34,173 bases of DNA, from NCBI GenBank assembly GCA_017937405.1, contig JAGBDS010000048.1, positions 1-34,173 of the forward strand, given 5' to 3'. Position numbers and translations under genes: made by a program. The notes beneath the pieces are model-generated. The model had not been told where the DNA came from, ran no database searches, and saw only the letters and a program-made list of their open reading frames with translations. Shown here piece after piece: positions 26,001 through 33,830 of this stretch (position 1 is the first letter of the stretch; each line of letters starts with the position of its first letter). The DNA comes from Oscillibacter sp. (lineage in GTDB: Bacteria; Bacillota; Clostridia; Oscillospirales; Oscillospiraceae).

Positions 26001-28630
26001 GGCTTGTCCTCCTTGTTCCGGGCTTTCTCCATGGCGGAGCGCATCGCCCCGTTTTTGCCCTTCTGATTATTGCGAAACAGCACGTCCGCGATCTGGCTTC
26101 GGACGTGGGCCATCTCCTCGTGGAAATTGGAGGCCGAGAGCCGCAGGGCGCCGTGGCCCAGAATGATGAGCTGCTCCGGGCCGTCGGACGTGGCGACCTT
26201 GACCCGGTGCTTCCTGCCAATCTCATAGGTGGCCTTTTCGATGTAGGCATCCGCCGTCTCCGCCTCCTTGGTGTAGACCACATGGATGTTGTGGTACTTT
26301 TCCACGCTGCCCAGGCCGCCCTTCACCTTGTAGGCGTCGAACACAGCGATGACATGGCACTTCTTATAGCCCTGATAGTCGCACAGCAGGTCGCACAAGG
26401 TCTTACGGGCGGCGTCCAGGCTGTCCTTGGCGATGGCTTTCAGCTCATCCCAGGCGAAAATGATGTTGTAGCCGTCTACCAGCAGGTATTCCTCCCCCCG
26501 GAACTGCTCCCGGATGGCCCGCTTCTCCTCCTCGCTGTCCGAGGAAACGGGGCGCTTGGGCGCCCGGGGCTGGACGAAGGCCCGCTGCTTCACAGGGCCG
26601 TAGGTCCGCTCGAAGATGGCCTGCAGCTCCTTGTCCTGCTGGAGCGTCCCGGCATAGCTCCCGCTCCGCCGGGGCTGGGGTGCGGGCGCTTCTTCCGCCA
26701 CTTTGATACCCAGCCGTAGGCCGCTGTCCACATGGGCATGGGCGCTTACCTCGTCCCACTTCACCGTGTAGCCCGCGCCGTGGCCGCAGAACACGGAGTC
26801 CGGCGTGTTGTCCACGTCCCGCTCCGGGTCGTAGCCCACGGCCTCCACCACCGCCGTCTGGTCAGCGCAGGGGCGGTAGCCCGCCGGGGTGCACAGCAGC
26901 CGCCCACGGCCCCGGGTGTAGGCCGTGACCTCGGCGGCATAGCCTCGGAGGGCCGCCACCGGGGCGGAGCCGGTGAGGACGGTCTCCTCCCCAAAGGTCT
27001 CCGGCGGGGAGGTCTCGCCGTTCATCCGCTGGAGGTCGCTCATGGCCCGGCCCACCTGCTCGGCGGGCAGCTCCAGCCGGAAGTCGTACCACGGCTCCAG
27101 CAGCACGCTCTCGGCCTGCATCAAGCCCTGACGCACCGCCCGATAGGTGGCCTGGCGGAAGTCGCCGCCCTCAGTGTGCTTCACATGGGCCCGGCCCGCC
27201 ACCAGGGTGATTTTTATGTCCGTAATGGGTGACCCGGTCAGCACGCCCAAATGGGGCTTTTCCGCCAGATGGGTCAAAATCAACCGCTGCCAGTTCAAAT
27301 CCAGCTCGTCGGTGGGACAGTCGGCGGCCAAAATCAGGCCGCTGCCCCGGGGAGCGGGCTCCAAGAGGAGATGCACTTCAGCATAGTGGCGCAGGGGTTC
27401 GAAATGGCCGATGCCCTCCACGGCGTTTGCGATGGTTTCCCGGTAGCAGATGGCGCCCTCTCCGAAATCCACCTCCATATCGAACCGCTCCCTCAGGCGG
27501 CGGCGCAGGATCTCCATCTGCACCTCGCCCATGAGCTGGATATGAATCTCTTTTGCCTGCTCGTTCCACACCACATGGAGCTGGGGGTCTTCCTCCTCCA
27601 ACTGCCGCAGGCGGGAAAGGGCGGTCTGGGGGTCCGTGCCGTCAGTCAGCTCCACCCGGTAATTCAGCACCGGCTCCAAAAGGGGTCCGGTCCAGTTCTT
27701 TTCAAAGCCCAAGCCATCGCCGGGAGAGGTGTGGAAAAGCCCTGTGACCGCCGCCACCGTTCCGGCGGGAGCCTCCTCCACGGTCTTGAATTTGGCCCCG
27801 GAATAGATGCGGAGCTGGTCAGCCTTTTCCCCGTCCTCCGTGAGGACGGCTTTCACCCGCAGGGTGCCGCCGGTAACCTTCAGATACGTCAGGCGGGCAC
27901 CCTGCACGTCCCGGGCCACCTTGAACACCCGGGCGCCGAAGTCCGCCGGGTAGTCCGGCACCGGAGCGTACCGGGCCAGGGCATCCAGAAAGTCGTCCAC
28001 GCCTTCCACTTTCAGGGCGGAGCCGAAAAAGCAGGGAAACAGCTTCCGCTGGTGAATCATGGCGGTGATGTCTCCGTCCGTAACGGTTCCGGTGTCCAGA
28101 TACCTCTCCAGCACCCCTTCGTCGCAGACGGCGGCTTCCTCTGCCCATTCCTCCGGCGGAGCGGAGAAATCCACGCAGCCGCCGTCCAGCCGCCGCTTCA
28201 GTTCCTCCATCAGCCCGGATTTATCGGCGCCCGCCAGGTCCATTTTATTCACAAAGAGGAATGTGGGCACGCCGTACCGCTCCAGCAGCCGCCACAGTGT
28301 CCGGGTGTGGGCCTGGACGCCGTCGGTGCCGCTGATGACCAGCACGGCGCAGTCCAGCACCCGGAGGGTCCGCTCCGCCTCTGCGGAGAAGTCCACATGG
28401 CCGGGGGTGTCCAGCAGCGTCACTTCCGTGTCTCCTATGGACAGCAGCGCCTGCTTGGAGAAGATGGTGATGCCCCGCTCCCGCTCGATGGTATCCGTAT
28501 CCAGAAAGGCGTCCCGGTGGTCCACCCGGCCCAGCTTCCGCAGCGCACCGCTGCGGTAGAGCAGTGCCTCAGACAGCGTCGTTTTTCCGGCGTCCACATG
28601 GGCCAGGATGCCCAAGACCAGTTTCTTCAT
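25994..28630 (-). CDS. TetM-like translation GTPase fused to a Rae1/YacP-type NYN nuclease domain
   Basis: Predicted 878-residue protein. Residues 1 to about 640 follow EF-G/ribosomal-protection factors: G1 AHVDAGKTT (10-18), G2 ERGITIF (51-57), G3 DTPGH (74-78), G4 NKMD (128-131) and G5 near GSALKVEGVDDF, then domains II-V with a TetM-like end (RGRGRLLCTPAGY). After a charged linker, residues about 713-865 form an NYN domain like Bacillus Rae1/YacP: LLVDGYNII (Asp719), VFDAYKVKGG (Asp765), KEAETADAYIEKA (Glu791, Asp794) and VATSDGPEQ (Asp816). All acidic positions expected of a PIN/NYN nuclease are present. TetM-type factors bind the A site and Rae1 cuts mRNA there, so a ribosome-acting nuclease is inferred. 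Start: GGGAG seven bases upstream. Tetracycline resistance is not implied. Confidence 0.88.
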   Translation of the reverse strand: MKKLVLGILAHVDAGKTTLSEALLYRSGALRKLGRVDHRDAFLDTDTIERERGITIFSKQALLSIGDTEVTLLDTPGHVDFSAEAERTLRVLDCAVLVISGTDGVQAHTRTLWRLLERYGVPTFLFVNKMDLAGADKSGLMEELKRRLDGGCVDFSAPPEEWAEEAAVCDEGVLERYLDTGTVTDGDITAMIHQRKLFPCFFGSALKVEGVDDFLDALARYAPVPDYPADFGARVFKVARDVQGARLTYLKVTGGTLRVKAVLTEDGEKADQLRIYSGAKFKTVEEAPAGTVAAVTGLFHTSPGDGLGFEKNWTGPLLEPVLNYRVELTDGTDPQTALSRLRQLEEEDPQLHVVWNEQAKEIHIQLMGEVQMEILRRRLRERFDMEVDFGEGAICYRETIANAVEGIGHFEPLRHYAEVHLLLEPAPRGSGLILAADCPTDELDLNWQRLILTHLAEKPHLGVLTGSPITDIKITLVAGRAHVKHTEGGDFRQATYRAVRQGLMQAESVLLEPWYDFRLELPAEQVGRAMSDLQRMNGETSPPETFGEETVLTGSAPVAALRGYAAEVTAYTRGRGRLLCTPAGYRPCADQTAVVEAVGYDPERDVDNTPDSVFCGHGAGYTVKWDEVSAHAHVDSGLRLGIKVAEEAPAPQPRRSGSYAGTLQQDKELQAIFERTYGPVKQRAFVQPRAPKRPVSSDSEEEKRAIREQFRGEEYLLVDGYNIIFAWDELKAIAKDSLDAARKTLCDLLCDYQGYKKCHVIAVFDAYKVKGGLGSVEKYHNIHVVYTKEAETADAYIEKATYEIGRKHRVKVATSDGPEQLIILGHGALRLSASNFHEEMAHVRSQIADVLFRNNQKGKNGAMRSAMEKARNKEDKPC

Positions 28631-28660
28631 GGTTTCGCTCCCGTGCAGTAATATGGTGTC

Positions 28661-28689
28661 ATCATATCATTTTCCCGTCGGGTGCGCAA
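28661..28689 (-). promoter_or_regulatory. Candidate promoter of the GTPase-NYN gene
   Basis: On the minus strand -10 TATGAT (28661-28666) lies exactly 17 bp from TTGCGC (28684-28689). The -35 matches only in TTG. No terminator is visible between the ABC exporter gene and this site, so readthrough is also possible. Confidence 0.5.
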
Positions 28690-28712
28690 GGCAAAACGCC
28701 TGCCAAACTGTG

Positions 28713-30350
28713 TCAGATGGGGATTTGCCGTCCGCCTGTCCGGCGGTAGAGACGGTGGGAGATGGACACCACCGTCCGCCGCGCCGCCGCCCGCTCCAGC
28801 GCGGTGAGAACGGTCTGTTCCGTGTCGCCGTCCAGGTTGGCGGTGATCTCGTCCAGCAGCAAAATGGCCGGGTCCGCCGCCACCGCCCGGGCGATGGCTA
28901 AAAGCTGGAACTGTCCCTGAGAGAACAGCCCCTCCTTGCAGGGCGTGTCGTAGCCCTTCTCCAAGCTGCAAATCGTCTCGTGGAGCCCCACCAGCCGGGC
29001 GGCCTCCTCCGCCTTTTCGCGGGTGATACCGTCGTCCCAGAGGGTGATCTGGTCCAGCACCGTTCCCGGCACCAGATGGAATGCCTGTTCCACATAGCCG
29101 AACAGGTGCCGCCGGAGGTGGGGCGGGACCGATGCCGCGTCAGCGCCGTAAATGCGGACCGCGCCTGCCCGGGGACGGTACAGTCCCAGCAGCAGCTTGA
29201 ACACGGTGCTCTTGCCCGCCCCGGTGCGGCCCGTCAGGGTCACGCTCTCGCCCTCTTTTACGGTAAATGCACAGCTTTGCAAAACGTCACGCTCGCCGTC
29301 GTAGCTGAAGGTCACGTCCGCCACCTCCACGGCAGGCTTTCCGCTGCGGCGCAGGGCGTTCAGGGTCAGGGAATCGTCCGTCGGGTTCTCCTCCGGCTCG
29401 CTCAGAAATTCCCGGATGCGGCGGACGCCCGCCACGGCGGACTGGACGCTCTGGATCTCCATGCCAATGCTCTCCAGCGGGCCGAACACCTTGCCCACAT
29501 AGGCGATGACCGCCACGGCGGTGCCCACGGACATGCCGAACAGCTCCTGCATCCCGCCGCCTAAGGCGGCGCACACCATCATCACCGCCACCACCAGGGC
29601 GCTGATGACGAGGACAATGGGGGAGTAGATGGAATCGTAAAAGTTGGACTTCTCCATAGCCTGGTAGCTGTCCTGAATGGCGGCGTCGTAGCGGTCGGCC
29701 ATGTACCGCTCCTTTCGCAGGGTGTGGACCATGCGGATACAGTGGATGGTCTCCGGGACGTGGTGGCTCACCCGGCTCACCGCCGCCCGGTTCTGGAGCT
29801 GGGAGGCCAGCATCCGCTTCTGGAACGTCCGGGTCATCCACAGCAGCAGGGGCGTCACCAGCACCATCAGGATGCCAAGGCCCCGGCTCTTCACGGAGAT
29901 GACCGCCAGGATGCTCAGCACCTTGCACACATCCACCGCCATGCTGACAATGCCGGAGGAGAACAGGGACTCCACGGTGTCCACGTCTCCCACGAACCGG
30001 GAGGCCACCGCTCCCGGCTCCCGCCCGGCAAACCAGGCCGCGGGCAGGCGGGACAGCTTGGCGCACATGGCCCTTCGCAGGGCACGGGTCAGCTTCTGGC
30101 CCAGTACCGTCAGCAGAAACTCCTTGCCGGAGTCGAAAACGCCCGCCAGGGCCAGGGTACCGAAATACAGCAGTGCCAGGGAAAGAGGGATACCCGCGCC
30201 GCCGGTCAGGCCGTTCACCGCCTGCTCCAGCACCAAGGGCGGCGTCAGGCCCAGCAGCACCGCCCCGGCCACCGCCGCCAGCAGCGCCAGAGTCAGAGGC
30301 CAGGTCCGCCGCAGTTCCCGGAGAAAAATGCGGGAAATCTTATTCTCCAC
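28713..30350 (-). CDS. ABC exporter half-transporter, canonical Walker B subunit
   Basis: Predicted 545-residue half-transporter: six membrane segments (to about 320), then an ATPase domain. Walker A is GRTGAGKST and Walker B is ILLLDEITANLD with catalytic Glu501. The signature is degenerate, FSQGQ (476-480) instead of LSGGQ. The domain ends shortly after the H-loop (SISHRLYRRTGGRQIPI), shorter than most exporters; no frame that restores a longer end is obvious, so I regard it as natural. The GTG start at 30350 has GGAGGGG six bases upstream and overlaps the partner gene by 11 bases. With the upstream subunit it forms a heterodimer in which only one ATP site is complete. The substrate is unknown; the MarR gene suggests a drug or metabolite. 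Confidence 0.9.
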   Translation of the reverse strand: MENKISRIFLRELRRTWPLTLALLAAVAGAVLLGLTPPLVLEQAVNGLTGGAGIPLSLALLYFGTLALAGVFDSGKEFLLTVLGQKLTRALRRAMCAKLSRLPAAWFAGREPGAVASRFVGDVDTVESLFSSGIVSMAVDVCKVLSILAVISVKSRGLGILMVLVTPLLLWMTRTFQKRMLASQLQNRAAVSRVSHHVPETIHCIRMVHTLRKERYMADRYDAAIQDSYQAMEKSNFYDSIYSPIVLVISALVVAVMMVCAALGGGMQELFGMSVGTAVAVIAYVGKVFGPLESIGMEIQSVQSAVAGVRRIREFLSEPEENPTDDSLTLNALRRSGKPAVEVADVTFSYDGERDVLQSCAFTVKEGESVTLTGRTGAGKSTVFKLLLGLYRPRAGAVRIYGADAASVPPHLRRHLFGYVEQAFHLVPGTVLDQITLWDDGITREKAEEAARLVGLHETICSLEKGYDTPCKEGLFSQGQFQLLAIARAVAADPAILLLDEITANLDGDTEQTVLTALERAAARRTVVSISHRLYRRTGGRQIPI

Positions 30351-32073
30351 GTCCGTCCCCTCCCCTCTGGGCGTTGTACAAGCCGGCGTAGGCCAGGCAG
30401 GTCTCCATCAGCGACTGATGGCTGCCCGCCAGAACAGTGCCCTGCTCCACCCACAGCACGCCGTCCAGCTCCGCAAAGCGGTCCAGCCGGTGGGACAGCA
30501 GCAGAATGATGCCGTCCCCGGCTAAAGCCCGCAGGTGTTCCATGATCTCCCCCTCTGTGGTCATATCCACGGCGGAGAAGGGGTCGTCCAAAATCAGCAA
30601 CGGCCGCTTGTGCCGTAGCGTCCGGGCCAGAGCCAGCCGGGCCTGCTGCCCGCCGGAGAGCCGGACGCCGCCGCTGCCCACCGGGGTATCCTCCCCCTGG
30701 GGCATGGCCGCCACTTCCTCCGTCAGGCAGGACGCCGCCAGCCAGGGCGCTGCCGGGCCGTCGGACCCCAGCAGGACGTTTTCCCGCACGCTGGCGCTGA
30801 GCAGCTCCGGCTGGTGGCCGAGATAGCCCACCACGGTAGACCGCTCCGCCTCCGTCATGTCCCGCAGCTCCCGTCCACCGAAGCGGATGCTGCCGGTATA
30901 GGGCAGCTCGCAGAGGAACGCCTTGCCCAGAGTGGATTTGCCGCAGGCCGCCGGACCGGTGACGCCGATAATCTGCCCCGGTTTCGCTGTAAAGCTGATG
31001 TGCTTCAGCACCTCTCCGCCGCCGGGGTATGCAAAGCCCAGATTGGATACCTCCAGCGCCGCCGCCGGGGCCGGAGGCAGCTCCGGCTCCTCCTCCACGT
31101 CCTTCAGCAGCGGCTTCACCCTCCGCCAGGAGACCTGGGCCTTCTGGACAGAGTTGAACAGCTTTGCCGCCTTGGAGGTCTTGACGGACAGTTTGGTGAA
31201 GCAGGTCAGAAACGCCGTGAAGGCGGCGATGTCCCAGTTGGCCCAGCCTGTCCCCGCCACGTTTTTGCCGCCCAGCCACAGGATGAGCACCGCGCCCAGC
31301 ATGGATACCACCTGGTACAGCGGCGGCAGGGTGTTCTCCCACAGGTTGGCCGCCGCAGCCTTTTTCTCATAGTCCGCCAGACAGTCGCCGTAGGCCCGGT
31401 CCCGGTTTTCCTCCAGTCCGAACACCCGGTAGGTCACGGCGCCGGAGATACGTTCCAGCGTGGCGCCGTTCAGCCGCCCCGCGCTCTCCTTATACACCGC
31501 CGCGCACTGGGAGACGGGCTTTTTCATCCGCTCCGCCAGAAAGAACGCAACAGGTGGGAACAGTCCCGTCAGCAGCGCCAGCCGCCAGTCGTAGACCAGC
31601 AGCAGCACAAAGTACGATGCCAGCGCCACGCCGGTATCAAAGACCTCTGTGGTGAATTTCCGCATACCCTCCACGCAGGCGTCCACGTCGGAGATGGCCC
31701 GGGTCATCAGATTGCCCGTGCCCGTCCGCTCCAGCTCCTCCCGGGAGGTATGGAGCAGGTTATCGTACAGCACCCTCTTCATGCTGCGGTTCACGTTGTT
31801 GGCAAAACGGCGGACGTAAAAGCGCTTTAAGTACCGGGCGGCCTGAACGAATACCGTCACACCCACATACAGCGCCGCCAGATACACCATGGCGGGCCAC
31901 TGGACCGTGCCGCCCATGATGTCCAGCAGACACTGGGCCAACTTTCCCTCCAGTACCGGGCCGAAGGCCAGGCCGATGTTGTACACCAGTCCCGTCACCG
32001 TCACCACGGCCAGGGGCCACGTCTCCGCCTTGAAATACGTCAGCAGTCGGTCCGGCTGCCCCTGCTTGCTCAT
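30340..32073 (-). CDS. ABC exporter half-transporter, degenerate Walker B subunit
   Basis: Predicted 577-residue half-transporter: six membrane segments (to about 310) with the coupling region around ERTGTGNLMTRAISDVDACVEG, then an ATPase domain. Walker A is GPAACGKST and the signature is canonical LSGGQ (472-476). Walker B is LLILDDPFSAVD, with Asp497 in place of the catalytic Glu. This is the pattern of the degenerate partner in heterodimeric exporters such as BmrCD and TM287/288. The start at 32073 (MSKQG) is preceded by GGAGGGAG, and its ATG overlaps the MarR stop (ATGA). The longer in-frame extension upstream belongs to the MarR region in another frame and is not used. Confidence 0.9.
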   Translation of the reverse strand: MSKQGQPDRLLTYFKAETWPLAVVTVTGLVYNIGLAFGPVLEGKLAQCLLDIMGGTVQWPAMVYLAALYVGVTVFVQAARYLKRFYVRRFANNVNRSMKRVLYDNLLHTSREELERTGTGNLMTRAISDVDACVEGMRKFTTEVFDTGVALASYFVLLLVYDWRLALLTGLFPPVAFFLAERMKKPVSQCAAVYKESAGRLNGATLERISGAVTYRVFGLEENRDRAYGDCLADYEKKAAAANLWENTLPPLYQVVSMLGAVLILWLGGKNVAGTGWANWDIAAFTAFLTCFTKLSVKTSKAAKLFNSVQKAQVSWRRVKPLLKDVEEEPELPPAPAAALEVSNLGFAYPGGGEVLKHISFTAKPGQIIGVTGPAACGKSTLGKAFLCELPYTGSIRFGGRELRDMTEAERSTVVGYLGHQPELLSASVRENVLLGSDGPAAPWLAASCLTEEVAAMPQGEDTPVGSGGVRLSGGQQARLALARTLRHKRPLLILDDPFSAVDMTTEGEIMEHLRALAGDGIILLLSHRLDRFAELDGVLWVEQGTVLAGSHQSLMETCLAYAGLYNAQRGGDGRGE

Positions 32074-32543
32074 GCGTCTCCCTCCGTTTCCTTCAGCCGC
32101 GCGATAACGTGAGGAAAGCCCACCCGCCGCTCCTGCTTGGACCGGGCATACAGCCGGTGCAGCAGCAGGTTGAAGGTCTGCCGCTCCTCCTCCGTCAGCT
32201 CTTCCAGAAGCCATTCGTAAAATACCGTCTCGATTTGTGTTTTGGAGCGTTTCAGCTCCTCCGCCGCCTCCGTGGCATAGAGCATCTGCCCCCGGCCGTC
32301 CTCCGGGTTTTTGCGGCGGGTCAGGTAGCCCTTGGCCTCCAGGCTGGCTACCCGCCGGGCCACGGCGCCCTTGTCCATGTTGAGCTGCTGGCATATTTCG
32401 CTCTGGGAAATACCCGGCGAGTGGCGCACGGCGTGGATGAGGTCGAATTCCCCGCTGCCGATGCCCGTCTCCTTCATCATCCGAACGGTGAGCTTTCCCG
32501 CCTCCCGGGCGATCTTCGTGATCTGCCGCCTGGTCTGGTCCAT
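32070..32543 (-). CDS. MarR-family transcriptional regulator
   Basis: Predicted 157-residue winged-helix dimer. The core reads GISQSEICQQLNMDKGAVARRVASLEAKGYLTRR, containing the recognition helix, followed by the wing PEDGRGQMLYATEAAEEL. Flanking helices form the dimer interface. The start at 32543 is set by GGAGG eight bases upstream. It is the first gene of a three-gene unit with the two ABC half-transporters, each joined by overlap. A perfect dyad lies at 32558-32579 next to the predicted start point, so it very likely represses its own operon and releases it when a ligand, perhaps an exported drug, binds. Confidence 0.92.
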   Translation of the reverse strand: MDQTRRQITKIAREAGKLTVRMMKETGIGSGEFDLIHAVRHSPGISQSEICQQLNMDKGAVARRVASLEAKGYLTRRKNPEDGRGQMLYATEAAEELKRSKTQIETVFYEWLLEELTEEERQTFNLLLHRLYARSKQERRVGFPHVIARLKETEGDA

Positions 32544-32557
32544 AGTGCTTTCCTCCA

Positions 32558-32579
32558 ATTAGTTGTACTATCAACTAAT
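32558..32579. promoter_or_regulatory. MarR operator candidate
   Basis: Perfect 8-bp inverted arms ATTAGTTG and CAACTAAT separated by TACTAT. The dyad covers the expected transcription start and reaches the ribosome binding site of the MarR gene, a classic autorepression position. Confidence 0.75.
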
Positions 32580-32583
32580 GGAA

Positions 32584-32613
32584 AGCATATGCCCCGAAAG
32601 GGCTGTTAGTCAA
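32584..32613 (-). promoter_or_regulatory. Promoter of the MarR-ABC exporter operon
   Basis: On the minus strand -35 TTGACT (32608-32613), 18 bp, -10 TATGCT (32584-32589). The -35 directly abuts the T run of the upstream terminator. Confidence 0.65.
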
Positions 32614-32642
32614 GAAAAACCGGAGGGCTTTCACCCTCCGGT
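32614..32642 (-). terminator. Terminator of the HGSNAT-like gene
   Basis: A perfect 9-bp stem (32619-32627 with 32634-32642, loop CTTTCA) followed on the minus strand by five T residues, starting a few bases after the stop codon. Confidence 0.88.
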
Positions 32643-32646
32643 ACAG

Positions 32647-33381
32647 TTAAATGGAGAAAAGGAGCCACAGCAGGCCGTAGATCACCGGCTGGTGCAGCAG
32701 ATACGCCACCAGAGAGTGCCGCCCCAGGGCGGTCACAACAGGAAGCCGCAGGCCGGACGGCTCCCTCTCTGGACGCAGGCGGTAGAGGAAATACCCCGTC
32801 AGGAATAGGAAGAACCACGGCAGCAGGGGAAAATAATCCGTGGAGAAGAAATCCGCCGGAGGAAAGCCCAGGATGGCGGTCAAGTGGTTTCGGTACAGTC
32901 CCTCCGGCAGGCGGCACAGCCATACGCCCTCGAAGCCTAAGGCCCCCCGGTCCACGTCCCGCAGGAGCAGGAACAGGAGAAAACTGCCCGACAGACCCGC
33001 CCGGGCGGGGATACGCCGCAACAGCGGCTCCAGGGGGATGGTCAGCAGCACAGCGGCGCCCAGCAGGGACAGCACGCCCCAGAACACCAGGTCCTCCGGC
33101 ATGGCGAGGAACGTCACAGCGGACACCAGCGCCCCGCCGCCGAAGGCCAGAAGGCCACGGCGCAAGCGGTGGCGGCCCATCTGGACGCAGTAGCCGGAGA
33201 GGAGGATGAAGGTCCAGCAGATGCTCTGCTGCCAGAGGTAGGCGCCGAAGGAGCCGTACCAGTCCCAGTCCATACCGAAGATGTACACCAGGTCCCAGCA
33301 GGCGTGATAGGCCATCATGCTGACCAGGGTAACGCCCCGCAGGGTGTCCAGGCCGTGATAACGGCGGCGTACGGTATGCAT
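32647..33381 (-). CDS. HGSNAT/DUF1624-like membrane acyltransferase
   Basis: Predicted 244-residue membrane protein with about seven hydrophobic segments. The N terminus RYHGLDTLRGVTLVSMMAYH and WDLVYIFG match the conserved LD-x-LRG and H-x2-WD blocks of the heparan-alpha-glucosaminide acetyltransferase-like (DUF1624) family. FILLSGYCVQMGR and FPLLPWFFLFLTGYFL are further family segments. The C-terminal GRHSLVAYLLHQPVIYG is shared with other membrane acyltransferases. Such proteins move acetyl groups across the membrane to sugars or surface polymers; the acceptor here is unknown. The start at 33381 is set by GGAGG seven bases upstream. It has a terminator but no clear promoter; the upstream gene ends 62 bases before it and may be co-transcribed. 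Confidence 0.82.
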   Translation of the reverse strand: MHTVRRRYHGLDTLRGVTLVSMMAYHACWDLVYIFGMDWDWYGSFGAYLWQQSICWTFILLSGYCVQMGRHRLRRGLLAFGGGALVSAVTFLAMPEDLVFWGVLSLLGAAVLLTIPLEPLLRRIPARAGLSGSFLLFLLLRDVDRGALGFEGVWLCRLPEGLYRNHLTAILGFPPADFFSTDYFPLLPWFFLFLTGYFLYRLRPEREPSGLRLPVVTALGRHSLVAYLLHQPVIYGLLWLLFSI

Positions 33382-33443
33382 GGTGTTCCCTCCTTCCGCC
33401 AAACAGCGGTTTTGGTTTATTTTAGCACCATCCAGCGGGGCTT

Positions 33444-33728
33444 TCAAGGCTCATCCCCCAGCACCCGCAGGCTCCCCAGCTCCAACCCCATTTGCAGTCC
33501 CGCCTGAAAATGGAACAGGCTGTGACCATCCTCCAGCTCGTCATGGAGATCCATCAGCCGCAGGACCTGCCGCCGCAAACGGCGGTTGTGACGGTGTTCC
33601 TCCTTGAAGGCTTCCAGCAATTCCTGATACTCCTTCCACAACATCCGCCGCTCCACATCGTTTTGGTCCTGCTCCCGCTGGCGCTTCTGGAGCATATCCG
33701 CCAGCAATTCCAGGGTATCGTTTTTCAT
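33444..33728 (-). CDS. Small helical protein of unknown function (DUF6809-like)
   Basis: Predicted 94-residue protein with high charge and heptad-like leucines (LELLADMLQKRQREQ and ELLEAFKEEHRHNRRLRRQVLRLMDLHDEL), probably a helical hairpin. It ends in FQAGLQMGLELG, similar in shape to the F-x2-G-x3-G close of DUF6809 proteins common in Clostridia and their mobile elements; this similarity is from memory and tentative. The start at 33728 has GGAGG seven bases upstream. It is divergent from the ribbon-helix-helix gene, and the two promoters share overlapping -35 sequences. No enzymatic motif is visible. Confidence 0.65.
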   Translation of the reverse strand: MKNDTLELLADMLQKRQREQDQNDVERRMLWKEYQELLEAFKEEHRHNRRLRRQVLRLMDLHDELEDGHSLFHFQAGLQMGLELGSLRVLGDEP

Positions 33729-33752
33729 AATATCGCCTCCATATGTACCATA

Positions 33753-33780
33753 TATATACCATTTATGCACCACTTGTCAA
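33753..33780 (-). promoter_or_regulatory. Promoter of the small helical protein gene
   Basis: On the minus strand perfect -35 TTGACA (33775-33780), 16 bp, -10 TATATA (33753-33758); an 18-bp spaced TATATA at 33751-33756 is an alternative. The -35 overlaps that of the divergent promoter by five bases. ATGGTA repeats lie downstream. Confidence 0.7.
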
Positions 33781-33802
33781 GAAAAAATGGGCATGATATA
33801 GT
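33774..33802 (+). promoter_or_regulatory. Promoter of the ribbon-helix-helix gene
   Basis: -35 TTGTCA (33774-33779), 17 bp, -10 TATAGT (33797-33802). The direct repeats CATGATATAGT (33792-33802) and CATATATAGT (33804-33813), 12 bases apart, cover the -10 and start point and are a candidate operator for the encoded regulator. Confidence 0.7.
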
Positions 33803-33830
33803 GCATATATAGTATCAATGGAGGCAGGTT

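Noticed and set aside
25994-28630. Tetracycline resistance gene
   Set aside because: The GTPase part is TetM-like, but the added nuclease domain and lack of a known close match do not justify predicting resistance.
28713-28760. Frameshift truncating the C terminus of the ABC half-transporter
   Set aside because: Other frames do not continue a recognisable ABC end and the H-loop is intact, so the short end is probably natural.
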